A DNA stretch of 64,000 nucleotides from Amphritea pacifica. GTDB taxonomy: Bacteria; Pseudomonadota; Gammaproteobacteria; Pseudomonadales; Balneatricaceae. How positions within the stretch are numbered: the stretch's first letter is position 1; the number at the start of each line of letters is the position of its first letter. The translations under genes were made by a program, and so were the position numbers. This document shows positions 52,369 to 62,100 of this stretch, in pieces. The DNA is taken from positions 62,001 to 126,000 of the forward strand of contig NZ_JAFFZO010000005.1 of assembly GCF_016924145.1 (NCBI RefSeq), given 5' to 3'. The notes beneath the pieces were generated by a model. It did no database searches. It was given only the letters and a program-made list of their open reading frames with translations, and was not told the DNA's origin.

Positions 52369-53034
52369 ATGGATGATGTAGCGAAAGGGCAAAATCTGGA
52401 TGATTTTCTGATCAATCTGGCGGATGGGCTGAGTAAGGCTCAAAGCCGGTTGAATCAATATCCGGTCATGAATGCGATGGGGCAGCAAAGCATGGTCTAC
52501 CACATCCCGCGTATGGAGTTTGAACTTAAACTGCAGATGACTGCGTCAGAGGCGCCGGCATCGTCCGGGTCGGGGGGGCACCTGTCTCTGCAGAAAAAAT
52601 CCCGGGTGCAATTTCTGCCGGTGAAAGCATCACAACAACACAGTAGTAGTTCTGCCACCAGTATTATCAAAGGGGTGTTTGTTGCAGCTCCGCTTGATTC
52701 AAGCGTGGCGCAGGTTCAGCTCAGCCTCAGTGTTGAGAAGAAGAGTGCGCGCAAAGCTCAGGTTAACATTGTTGTTCGGGCGGCCCCGGGTCACTCGGTG
52801 CAGGGGGCTGTTGTGGAGCTGAATATTGATCGCGAGCTGTCGGAAAAGCTCAATCAGACCCCGTTAAAACCCGCCACCCGACTGGAACAGGCCTCTCTGG
52901 CGTTGAATCAGGAGGGCACAGCTTCAACGGAGCTGATGATCTCCAATCAGGAGTCAGAAGGGCAGGTTATCGCCCTGATAGCCGATCTGTTCGGGCAGAC
53001 TCAGACACTTTTGTACCGCTTTGAACAGGGATGA
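52369..53034 (+). CDS. unknown-operon gene 8: divergent paralog E plus Ig-like domain
   Basis: A 221-residue protein. Residues 11-60 carry a degenerate version of the family core: FLINLADGLSKAQSRLNQYP (13-32) and YHIPRMEFELKLQMTAS (44-60). The middle is Ser/Gln-rich. Residues about 112-221 form a separate beta-rich region (VQGAVVELNID, ASTELMISN, GQVIALIADLFGQTQTLLYRF) that reads like a transthyretin/Ig-type sandwich. Function unknown. Confidence 0.72.
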   Translation: MDDVAKGQNLDDFLINLADGLSKAQSRLNQYPVMNAMGQQSMVYHIPRMEFELKLQMTASEAPASSGSGGHLSLQKKSRVQFLPVKASQQHSSSSATSIIKGVFVAAPLDSSVAQVQLSLSVEKKSARKAQVNIVVRAAPGHSVQGAVVELNIDRELSEKLNQTPLKPATRLEQASLALNQEGTASTELMISNQESEGQVIALIADLFGQTQTLLYRFEQG

Positions 53035-53040
53035 TGACCT

Positions 53041-54324
53041 ATGGCAATCAAAATCAAAGCCGTATTACGGAGCAGTGATAATAAAGCGCTGGGCAGTACC
53101 GATGCACAGCTGTTTTTCTATACCCTGAATGGCGGGACAAAGCTTGTTGCATCGGGGCGTAGCAGTGCAAATGGTGCACTGACTATGGAGGCGAGTACCC
53201 GTTTGAGTGGTTTTTTACCCCGTGTTCTGCTGAAGGTAAATCTGAATAATAAGTGGGTGAATGCCAGTAATACCCCAAAATCCTACAGTCAGGCGACCAT
53301 TGATTTCGGCACGGTAAAACTGAGCAGTGAGCCCGTGCTGACGCTGGCGACAACGACTTTACATGCCATTCCGGCAGTTACTGCAGGTACCACAGCGGTC
53401 GCAGCTGATACTAATAAGCTCAGGTTATTAGAAACTCAGAATCTAAAACTGACCAATGAGGCGAAAAACCTGACAGAGCAGTTGAAGAGCAAAGAAAAGG
53501 CGCGCAAGTCACTGGAGGCAGAGCTGCAGAGTCGTCCCACTGTGCAGATGCTGAATGCAGAGAAAACTCAGGTCAGGGATTTAACCGCCCGGTTGAAGGC
53601 GCGGGACGAGCGGATTACCCAGTTGGAGAGGGGCAGTGGACAACTGAGCGAGATCAGCCGTCAGCTGGAATTGAAAGAGCAACAGCGCAAGCAGCTAGAG
53701 GTTGAACTCAATAAACGGCCCACAGTTGAGATGCTCAACATACAGAAGGGGCTGGTGACCGATCTTAAGGGCCAGCTTAAGTTGAAAGACAACCGCATAG
53801 CGGAGCTGGAAGAGCGGATTAGCCGGGGTGGGGCTACAGTCCCGATCAAATCAACCACCGTTAAAAGTGAAGATCTGATCTTTTCTACATCGCAGGCGAT
53901 CTCCCGTGCCAGTGACAAACTGGTGAAGCAGGGAGGCTATCGCATCAGCAAAGCCAGCGTCGATCTGAAAGTTGTGGCGTCGGCTAACCACACCGATCTG
54001 ATGTTGTTTGAAAGTGCGGATGACCTTGCCCGTATCCCCTCAAACTGCTTTGGCAACGTCAGCTTCGATATTGATCTGACCGATACCGGGGAGACCGCAA
54101 CTCCCGCCGCTACCGATCTTAAAATGCCTGATGTTACGGGCTATACCCGCCAGCTTGCCGAGCGAAAACTGGATGGATTACAGGATCAGCTGTTCTGGTA
54201 TGAACAGCAGTTATCGGAAAAAGATCCTTTTTCCGCCGGGCAGATCATTCGTCAGCATCCGAAAGCAAATACCCCATTGCAACCTGATACTCAGATCATT
54301 CTGATCGTTGGTGTCGGTATCTGA
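53041..54324 (+). CDS. unknown-operon gene 9: beta-sandwich, coiled coil, paralog core, PASTA
   Basis: A 427-residue four-part protein. Residues 1-95 are a beta-rich domain with a conserved-looking LRSSDNKALGSTDAQLFFYT start. Residues 125-262 are a coiled coil made of two duplicated units of 61 residues (RPTVQMLN at 165 and RPTVEMLN at 226). Residues 275-350 hold the family core in divergent form (FSTSQAISRASDKLVKQ and YRISKASVDLKVVAS). Residues 361-427 match a PASTA domain (MPDVTGYTRQLAERKLDGL, then GQIIRQHPKANTPLQ and IILIVGVG). There is no signal peptide, unlike usual PASTA proteins. Confidence 0.78.
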   Translation: MAIKIKAVLRSSDNKALGSTDAQLFFYTLNGGTKLVASGRSSANGALTMEASTRLSGFLPRVLLKVNLNNKWVNASNTPKSYSQATIDFGTVKLSSEPVLTLATTTLHAIPAVTAGTTAVAADTNKLRLLETQNLKLTNEAKNLTEQLKSKEKARKSLEAELQSRPTVQMLNAEKTQVRDLTARLKARDERITQLERGSGQLSEISRQLELKEQQRKQLEVELNKRPTVEMLNIQKGLVTDLKGQLKLKDNRIAELEERISRGGATVPIKSTTVKSEDLIFSTSQAISRASDKLVKQGGYRISKASVDLKVVASANHTDLMLFESADDLARIPSNCFGNVSFDIDLTDTGETATPAATDLKMPDVTGYTRQLAERKLDGLQDQLFWYEQQLSEKDPFSAGQIIRQHPKANTPLQPDTQIILIVGVGI

Positions 54325-54341
54325 TTATCAAGGAGACAATT

Positions 54342-54917
54342 ATGGCAGATAACCCGTTTTCAACCGTACTGGCTGCCCCGTTGGGCGACATGATTGCCGA
54401 GATGGGGATCGGTGTTGCTCAGGCGCAATATGCGATCGATGCAAAAACCATTGAGAACCTGAAACAGATCTACAGTCTGGATGATGAGCTGCTGAAAGAG
54501 ATGCGCCGTATCGGCTACCGGCCCACCTGGTATGTGATACCGGAGGCCGAAGCCGAGATCAGCATGGCACTGACGATACAGCAGACAACAGGCAGCGACC
54601 GGAAAGTTAAAACTGAGATCAGAGGGACCTCGGTTGATGCTGCATATCAGAATCAGTATGACTTCAAAATAGAGGGCGCCAGCACGCTGAAACTGACATT
54701 CAGACCGGTTCCTGCACCTCTGGAGGTTGATAACATGCAGGTTGTTCCACTGCTGGCAGGCATTCCTCTGGGAGAAGCCAAAGCGCTGCTGGGGAAGATC
54801 GGTATCGAATACAAGGTCTCCAGGGCAAACGCGAAGGACAGCGATATTGTCGCCTCGACGACGCCTGTGGCAGGGTCATTTATCGATGCAGGCAAACATA
54901 TCTTGGTAGGCGTATAA
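54342..54917 (+). CDS. unknown-operon gene 10: paralog F with C-terminal PASTA
   Basis: A 191-residue protein with the family core (APLGDMIAEMGIGVAQAQYAIDAKT, 12-36; IGYRPTWYVIPEAEAEISMALTI, 57-79; NQYDFKIEGASTLKLTFRPVPAPLE, 104-128) fused to a PASTA repeat from residue 131 (VVPLLAGIPLGEAKALLGKIG to HILVGV). It shows directly that the family core and PASTA go together. Good AAGGAGAC site before the ATG. Confidence 0.8.
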   Translation: MADNPFSTVLAAPLGDMIAEMGIGVAQAQYAIDAKTIENLKQIYSLDDELLKEMRRIGYRPTWYVIPEAEAEISMALTIQQTTGSDRKVKTEIRGTSVDAAYQNQYDFKIEGASTLKLTFRPVPAPLEVDNMQVVPLLAGIPLGEAKALLGKIGIEYKVSRANAKDSDIVASTTPVAGSFIDAGKHILVGV

Positions 54918-54935
54918 GCGCCTGAGGAGTCTGGA

Positions 54936-55289
54936 ATGAGTAATGGAGGTCAGCGGATCGAATCGCTGTTAAGACGTATTTCACAGCAACAAAATGCCCC
55001 GGCAGGGGAGCTGTTTGATCTGCAAAATCCGATAGCCGGAGGTTTAGGCCGGGTCAGCTCGGTGAGTCTGATCAATAACAGTCGCCAGAATCAACAGGGC
55101 TTCAGCAGTCTGATCTCAACCATGAGAATGCTGCACGATATGCCGGGACAAAACTCCCAACAGCTACAGCGCAGTCTGGACCAGCAGTCGGCATGGCCTG
55201 ACCCCAACGCTGTTCCCATGCCTCCGGGGGATAGCCGGTTCGATACAGAACCGGATCCTGCGACAGATGGTGATGAAGAGCCCGATTAA
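54936..55289 (+). CDS. unknown-operon gene 11: small Gln/Asn-rich protein
   Basis: A 117-residue hydrophilic protein, rich in Gln, Ser and Asn, with an acidic, Pro/Asp-rich C-terminal tail (about 85-117). No domain seen. It starts 18 bases after gene 10. The acidic tail resembles in style the tail of gene 3. Possibly an adaptor or a flexible accessory subunit. Confidence 0.65.
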   Translation: MSNGGQRIESLLRRISQQQNAPAGELFDLQNPIAGGLGRVSSVSLINNSRQNQQGFSSLISTMRMLHDMPGQNSQQLQRSLDQQSAWPDPNAVPMPPGDSRFDTEPDPATDGDEEPD

Positions 55290-55373
55290 TAATCCCAACC
55301 GAAACACGAGCTGGTAAAGCCCGCTTTGTCAGCGTGAGGTCCCGGTGTTAGTCAAACGTTAAGGAGTAAACCG

Positions 55374-57515
55374 ATGTGCAATGATGTGTGCGAAGCCAGT
55401 ACTCCGGGCGCTGATGTCAGTCAGGAGTTTGCCTGTATCAGTGATGCGGTGAACTATTCAGAAATTTATAACCAGCAGATTGATGATGTCCGCAATGTGG
55501 AACGCAATGAGCGAACCCGGACCGCAGGTGTGTTTCTCTATCGAATCGCCAATTTCGATTATCCACTGGTTCGGGTCGAGCTGGATGCCTATCGTCAGGC
55601 GAATGGTCCGACCACAATCGGCGAACTGGCGCAGGTGCTGCATCTTGAACGTACGACCCTGTTTAACCGTATTCTGGACTGGCATGCGGGGCCTAATGGT
55701 CATGTCAGAGCGTTTCTCTACCGGCGATATGTGGGGGGAGATGCGACCTCAGTAGAGGATCAGGTTGCTGCTTTGCGAGAGATCAGACAGGGCGGCTCAG
55801 GTGTGCCTGTTTACCATCGCTGGCGATTACCCTCTGGCAGGAATTACCGCCTGATTCTGCCCAGAAGTGAAGCCCTGGAGCAGGAGATTGCCCTGAATCG
55901 TACGGCGCTGGTATCGGCGGATATTCAGCAGCTCAGCGCATCACTGTCTGCTGAGATGGATGATGCGATGGCTAAAGCGGAGCGGGTGGCTGCCAATCAA
56001 CAGGCGCTGGGGCGGATTCTGCAGCCATACAAACAGGAGCTGGGAGCGCTTGAGCTGTTAATGGAATTTATCGATCTGGCTGAGGTTAACCCCGACTCGG
56101 CTTACTCCTCATCTGAGCAGGCAAAGATCGATACGCTGCAGAGTAAACTCAATACGCTGAAAGGTCATGCCGACAGCACATTTGGACGTGAGCCCACTCA
56201 GAGAGCCCGTTCACTGCAGCAGGCGATCAGACGGGATACCGATAGTCTGTATTCAATGCTGGAAGGTGACAGTCGTTTGAATGAACTACTGATCCAGGCC
56301 TGTAATAGTGACTCTATGATTACCAGCAGTTTTATGCAGGGTGTCTATAGCAAGCTGGGTGCCTGTTACCGGGTTATCATGACCAGCAATCATGCTGAAA
56401 CATTGATAACTGAACGTTTGCAGCCGGCCCTGGAGATGATTGTCAGTAATGAGTGGCGCAGTTTTGTCAATCCCTCCTGTCTGGCTACCGTTGCCGGGAA
56501 GCTGAGTATTGTGCCAACCATTGCCGGTAACCTGCCGGGACCACCGTCGTTACTGATGGTGGTGATGGAAGCATCGATGCCGAAAATGATCCAGATCGCC
56601 TCTCAGAATCCGACCAGTGGACGTATTTTGAGGGATCTGAGTGTTCAGGTGACCGCCAGACTGATCGGCTTAACCGATGCCAATAAAGCCGAGTTTATCC
56701 GCCGTCTGAGCTCTGCAGAGCCCGGTGAGGTGCTTGGAGTGCGAGGCTGGAGTGAGAGAATCGTCAACTCTAATGTGATCAGCAGCCCCGGCTGGGGTGT
56801 CTTCATGTCGATGATTACCGGTATTCTCTTTCTCAATGCTTTCGTCAGCGCCGCGACTACGACGACTGACAGTATGATTACCCGAATCCGCTTATGGGGC
56901 GACACGGTGGCTCAGTTTTCCAACTTCGCTAACTCGCTGATCCAGGCGCTACAGCGGTTTAAATTTGTTCGTCAGGGGGTACTCGGAACCGCCGGGACAA
57001 GCCGGGTGTTGGGCATTATTGGATCTCTGGCAGCGATCGCCTCCAGCACTGCGCTGATGGCCGAAGAGTATCGTACCCGGGATTATGCCGGTATGACAGT
57101 GGCAGGCTTTGGCTTGGCCAGTGGTGTTCTGAGTCTGGCTGGATTTATGTTGTGGATGTCTGCAGGAACAATAGAGGTGCCTCCATTGGCCGCAGTACTA
57201 TTTGTAGCGGCCCTGATCGTGGGGCTGGTTGGGGCAATTATCGGGCTGTTCACCTCGGATTCCAATGGTGAAGCGTTGGTTGAGGGATTGGTTGAGCATA
57301 TGGCTGACGCCGACCTGTTCTCCCGTCAGCTACGTGGTGATCCGCGCCTGAATCGCTATTATGAGGATGTCAGACGATACCATCATAGTGTCACCATTAA
57401 TGACCTGCGCAGTAGTGCCAGAACGGCACTCAACTATCTGTTTGGTCTTGATCAGATCACAGATTCAGAAAAACGGGAGCAGACTGAAGAGCTGATAGAC
57501 GCACTGATTGCGTAG
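55374..57515 (+). CDS. unknown-operon gene 12: 713-residue protein with membrane-inserting C-terminal third
   Basis: The last and largest gene of the unit, 84 bases after gene 11, with AAGGAG before the ATG. Residues 1-460 are soluble and mostly helical (a helix-turn-helix-like TTIGELAQVLHLERTTLFNRIL at 80-101; coiled stretches 180-300). Four hydrophobic segments follow: about 474-496, 540-562, 572-597 and 602-626, rich in Gly and Ala, then a charged helical tail. There is no signal peptide. The layout is that of a protein stored soluble and then inserted into a membrane, as in some pore-forming toxins, but no homology is recognised. It ends 12 bases from a convergent gene. Confidence 0.8.
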   Translation: MCNDVCEASTPGADVSQEFACISDAVNYSEIYNQQIDDVRNVERNERTRTAGVFLYRIANFDYPLVRVELDAYRQANGPTTIGELAQVLHLERTTLFNRILDWHAGPNGHVRAFLYRRYVGGDATSVEDQVAALREIRQGGSGVPVYHRWRLPSGRNYRLILPRSEALEQEIALNRTALVSADIQQLSASLSAEMDDAMAKAERVAANQQALGRILQPYKQELGALELLMEFIDLAEVNPDSAYSSSEQAKIDTLQSKLNTLKGHADSTFGREPTQRARSLQQAIRRDTDSLYSMLEGDSRLNELLIQACNSDSMITSSFMQGVYSKLGACYRVIMTSNHAETLITERLQPALEMIVSNEWRSFVNPSCLATVAGKLSIVPTIAGNLPGPPSLLMVVMEASMPKMIQIASQNPTSGRILRDLSVQVTARLIGLTDANKAEFIRRLSSAEPGEVLGVRGWSERIVNSNVISSPGWGVFMSMITGILFLNAFVSAATTTTDSMITRIRLWGDTVAQFSNFANSLIQALQRFKFVRQGVLGTAGTSRVLGIIGSLAAIASSTALMAEEYRTRDYAGMTVAGFGLASGVLSLAGFMLWMSAGTIEVPPLAAVLFVAALIVGLVGAIIGLFTSDSNGEALVEGLVEHMADADLFSRQLRGDPRLNRYYEDVRRYHHSVTINDLRSSARTALNYLFGLDQITDSEKREQTEELIDALIA

Positions 57516-57527
57516 CTGGGAGCTGTT

Positions 57528-58403
57528 TTAGCGTTTGTGCTTCAGTTGCTGAAACAGCACCCCACCGATGATGAGTACCAACCCGATAACAGTTGAGATC
57601 ATGATCGGTTCGTTGGCAACTGTAGCGAGCAATATCAGAGACAGAGGTGGAGACAGATAGACCAGATTGCTCAACTGGGCGGTGTTATCGGTCATCCGCA
57701 TCGCCTGCATCCACAGCAGAAAGGCAAAGCCCATTTCAAAGGTGCCGATATAGATGCCGCCAGCGACCGCCTGCCAGGGGATCAACGTCACTTCACCCTG
57801 CAGTAACAGAAGAACACTCAGAATGGGCAGGCTCAGGCCAAAGCAGAGCAGTAGTGAGACGACGGCGTCCCTGGGCTTGCGGGTATTCAGAATCCAGTAA
57901 CTGGCAAAAAAAACTGAACTGCCCAGCCCCAGAGTGACCCCCAGGGGGTTCCTGAACTCCAGTGCCAGCAGATCTCCCCGGGTCGCGATAACCAGCACTC
58001 CGCCGTAAGCCAGCAGAATGCTGATCACGTTTTTCAGGGTGAATTTTTGTCCCAGAAACGGCACTGCAAGAATGCTCAGCACCACCGCCCAGGTATAGTT
58101 CAGTGCCTGGGCCTGTTGCGCCGGTAACATATCGTATGCGGCGAACAGAATCAGATAATAAAGGGTTGGATTGAGCAGGGCTAACAGCAGAAAGTAACCG
58201 GGTGACTCTTGCAGATACTGGCGTGCCAGGGGAAGTTTACGCTGCGCAATGGTGGCTACCGATAGAATAACAAAGGTCGTGGTCACAGCGATCCAGAGCA
58301 TCTGCAACGGGCTGATGATTGATAATGTCAGCTTAAATGCAGTGGCCACAGTGGACCACATCAGCACCACAGAGAGTGCCAGAATAAGTGAGGTGCGGCT
58401 CAA
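57528..58403 (-). CDS. EamA-family DMT transporter
   Basis: A 291-residue membrane protein with ten helices in two EamA repeats; it opens LILALSVVLMWSTVATAFKL and carries QAQALNYTWAVVLSILAVPFLGQKF at the first repeat end. It lies 19 bases downstream of the Lrp/AsnC gene on the same strand and is probably controlled by it. Lrp-type regulators next to DMT exporters usually indicate amino acid efflux. Convergent with the unknown operon. Confidence 0.9.
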   Translation of the reverse strand: MSRTSLILALSVVLMWSTVATAFKLTLSIISPLQMLWIAVTTTFVILSVATIAQRKLPLARQYLQESPGYFLLLALLNPTLYYLILFAAYDMLPAQQAQALNYTWAVVLSILAVPFLGQKFTLKNVISILLAYGGVLVIATRGDLLALEFRNPLGVTLGLGSSVFFASYWILNTRKPRDAVVSLLLCFGLSLPILSVLLLLQGEVTLIPWQAVAGGIYIGTFEMGFAFLLWMQAMRMTDNTAQLSNLVYLSPPLSLILLATVANEPIMISTVIGLVLIIGGVLFQQLKHKR

Positions 58404-58422
58404 CGTGTTGTCTCAGAACAGA

Positions 58423-58893
58423 TCAAAGCAGTTTCGATTCGATGTCTTTGACATCTTCCATCACGACAAAGGTGCTGGTTTGAGTGACATAGGGCAGGGA
58501 GGATATTTTTTCCCCGAGCACTTCGCGATAGGACTCCATTCCAGTGGTGCGGACTTTAAGCAGATAATCAAAATTAGCGGCGATCATATGGCATTGTTCG
58601 ATCTCAGGAATTTCACGAACGGCAGCGTTGAAAGCGTGCAAGGCTTTGGTTTTGGTATCACTCAGGGTTACCTGAACAAATGCGACATGCTTTGTCCCGA
58701 GCTTTTTCTGATCGACCAGAGCGATGTAACCGAGGATATAACCCTGTTCTTCCAGACGCTTCATACGGATCTGGCAGGGCGTTTTCGACAGGCCGACCCG
58801 CGAAGCCAGCTCTGTGACAGTGATACGGGCATTTTTCTGCAGCTCACGCAGAATGGCCATATCCAGCTTGTCCAGTTTATCCAAATTATCCAT
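58423..58893 (-). CDS. Lrp/AsnC-family regulator
   Basis: A 156-residue regulator: winged helix at about residues 8-60 (LDMAILRELQKNARITVTEL and VGLSKTPCQIRMKRLEEQGY) and an AsnC ligand-binding domain (RAM) after residue 70. The N-terminus begins with a small repeat NLDKLDKLD. It is divergent from the glutamate dehydrogenase gene at 59182 and upstream of an amino acid exporter-like gene, so it is placed to link amino acid levels to both. Confidence 0.92.
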   Translation of the reverse strand: MDNLDKLDKLDMAILRELQKNARITVTELASRVGLSKTPCQIRMKRLEEQGYILGYIALVDQKKLGTKHVAFVQVTLSDTKTKALHAFNAAVREIPEIEQCHMIAANFDYLLKVRTTGMESYREVLGEKISSLPYVTQTSTFVVMEDVKDIESKLL

Positions 58894-59181
58894 ACGATTT
58901 CACAGTTCTGGTTGTTCGTTTGTTTAATTGATCGTTATGAGAAGGATACGGCTAAAAAAAATAAAAATACAGTGAAAAAGACTTCTATTCTTTTCCTATA
59001 CTTTGATATTAACTAATACGTCCCGTTTTTTATACCTATCCTATTACTTATATGGTGGGAATAAAAAATGGGGTGTCAGCGCCAACCCTCTGTTTCTTGG
59101 GCGTTGTATCAGCCGATACAGGGAATAATAACAATCCGGTACCTGCCGGGCGTCGCGAGTGCTATCTGGAGTCTATACAAA

Positions 59182-62100
59182 ATGCATGATTTATTGGGAC
59201 TGACCAAATCTCAGATTATCGATCTGATCAGCGAAAAGCTCTCTGCTCAGGCGAGCAAGAGTCTGCAAGCATCGATGCAGCTGTTCACACAAAAGTTTTT
59301 TAGTGTCGCTGCGCCGGAAGAGCTGCAGAGCCGTTCACTTGAGTATCTTTGCGCTACTGCGTTGTCATACTGGCAACTGCTGCAGGATTACAAAGCGCCA
59401 GACCCCGATGTCAGAGTTTTCAACCCCGACTACGAGCAGCACGGCTGGCACTCAAACCATACGGTGATACAGGTTCACAATGTGGATGTACCATTTCTGG
59501 TGGATTCCGTCAGAATGGAGCTCAATCGTCGTGAGCTGGCGATACTGAGCATTAATAACTGTGTTCTGGCATGCGAACGAACCCGTACCCACAAACTTAA
59601 AAATCTTAAATCTGCCCGTGAACGCGATGAAAATACCCAGGTTGAATCGCTGATCTATCTGGAAATTGAACGTCACTCCGATCAGGCAACTCTGGATGAG
59701 ATACGTGATGGTCTGTTAAGGGTACTGGCTGATGTGAAAGCAGTGGTCGATGATTTTCTGCCTATCAAAGAGAAAGGGCAGGAAATTAAAGAGGAGTTGC
59801 GGCTGCGTGATGCAAACAACCCTGAGATTAAAGAGATCCGCAAACTGCTGGACTGGTTAATGGATGAGAACTTTATCTTCCAGGGCTATGAAGAGGTTGC
59901 TATTCGCCAGGAAGAGGGAAAGGTTTTTGCTGATACGGTTAAAGGTTCACAACTGGGTACCCAGCGCAACACTCCGGTATGTAAAGAGCTGAGCCATCTG
60001 GAGCAGCAGTTTGTGCTGGCTGAGAAGGTGGCAATGTTCAGTAAAGATGTGGTGCGCTCCACAGTCCACCGGCCAGTGTACCGGGATCTGGTCATTATTA
60101 AACGGTTTGATGAGCAGGGCCGGGTGTGCGGAGAGTGCCGCTTCTACGGCCTGTATACCTCTTCGGTCTTTCTGACCAATCCGTTGCGGATTCCTGTGGT
60201 GCGGCTGAAACTGATCAGTATTCTTTCTGAGTGCGGTTTTGAACCGGGTGGTCACAGCCATAAAGCGCTGGTGCAGATCCTGACCGATATGCCCCGGGAA
60301 GAGCTGATTCTGGCACAAACCAGCGATCTGAAGCAGACCAGCTTTGGTATCTTTAATATGCAGGAGCGTCGTCGGGCCTGCCTGTTTGTCCGCCAGGATA
60401 CAAGTAAGCGTTTTTATTCCTGTCTTTACTATATACCCCGCGACCTGTACACCACCAAGCTGCGAAACTCGGTATTAAACCTGCTGTATAAAGGGCTACA
60501 TGGGCGGGATTATGAAGCTAACTCTCAGATCTCTGAATCGGTTTTGTCACGCACCCATTTCGTTATCTATGCCGATCCTGATCAGCAGGTTGAAGTAGAT
60601 CTGAGAGCCATTGAAGCCCGGATTCTGGAGGTTTCACGCTCCTGGGATGATGATCTGAATATCAATCTGATTGAAACCTATGGTGAGGAGAAGGGCAGCC
60701 GCTTTGTCAACCGTTTCAGTGGTGGCTTCAGCTCCGCTTATAAAGAGAACTTCTCCACGGGTAACGGAGTCTATGATCTCCAGCATATCTCTTATCTGCA
60801 GTCGCCGGATGCAATCGCCATGAGTTTTTACCGCTCATTTGAAGAGGCAGAAGGGATTCTGAAGTTTAAGCTGTTCAGTGTTGATCGTCCCCTGGTGTTG
60901 TCCGAAGTAATCCCACTGTTGGAAAACCTGGGGCTTAAAGTGCTGAGTGAACACCCTTATGTGGTGACTGACCGGGATGGTAAACAGTTCTGGATCAGCG
61001 ATTTCCGGGTTAGCTATGGGCCGCAGGCCGTGGTTGAACTGGATAAGGTGAAAGTGATTCTGCAGGAAGCCTTTGCCAGGGTCTGGGATGGGCAGGCTGA
61101 CAGTGATGAGTTTAACCGTCTGGTTATTTGTGGCAACCTCAACTGGCGTGAAGTCGCCATGCTGCGCGCCTATGGCCGCTATATTAAGCAACTGCGTTTC
61201 GGCTTCTCTCAGCCGTTTCTGGCAGATGTTCTGGTGCGTAATGTTGACATTAGCCGGCAGTTGGTAGAACTGTTCCGCTGCCGCTTTCAACCTGGCCAGC
61301 AGAATCCTGGTCAGGAAGAGAAAATCGAGCAGAATATCCTCAGCGCTCTGGACGGGGTTAGCAGCCTTGATGATGATAAGATCCTGCGTCGCTTTATGGT
61401 GGTCATTAAAGCTACCCTGAGAACTAACTTCTACCAGCTGAAAGAGGGCCAGGAGAAGTCATACTTCTCATTCAAAATTGATTCTCAGTCAATTCCGGAT
61501 ATTCCGCAGCCAAAACCTAAATTTGAAGTATTTATCTATTCACCCCGTATTGAGGGGGTACACCTGCGGGTGGGTAAGGTTGCCCGGGGTGGTTTGCGCT
61601 GGTCCGACCGGATGGAGGACTACCGCACCGAGGTGCTGGGTCTGGTGAAAGCTCAGCAGGTGAAAAACTCGGTCATCGTGCCGATGGGCGCCAAGGGCTG
61701 CTTTATCTGTAAGCGGATGCCGGATACCGCTGATCGGGAAGTGATTCAGGCCGAGGGTATCGAGTGTTATAAAACCTATATTCGCGGCTTGCTGGATATC
61801 ACCGATAACCTGATTGCCGGAGAAGTGGTTCATCCTGAATCGGTGGTGCGTCATGACGAGGATGACCCCTATCTGGTGGTAGCCGCGGATAAGGGCACCG
61901 CAACTTTCTCCGATATCGCTAACTCGATTTCCGAAGAGTATGGTTTCTGGCTGGGTGATGCGTTTGCATCCGGCGGAAGTCAGGGGTACGACCATAAGGG
62001 AATGGGGATTACTGCCCGGGGAGCCTGGGAGTCGGTTAAACTTCACTTCCGGGAGAAGGGGGTCAACACCCAGGCTGAGCCGTTTACTGTGATTGGTATT

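Noticed and set aside
47310-57515. Interpretation of the operon as a prophage tail or contractile injection system
   Set aside because: No sheath, tube, baseplate, tape-measure, AAA+ ATPase, integrase or lysis gene is visible; the resemblance is limited to many paralogous structural-looking proteins.
58249-59016. A 255-residue reading frame on the + strand opposite the EamA start, Lrp gene and upstream region
   Set aside because: It is antisense to the clear Lrp/AsnC gene, lacks any domain and has a shadow-type composition.
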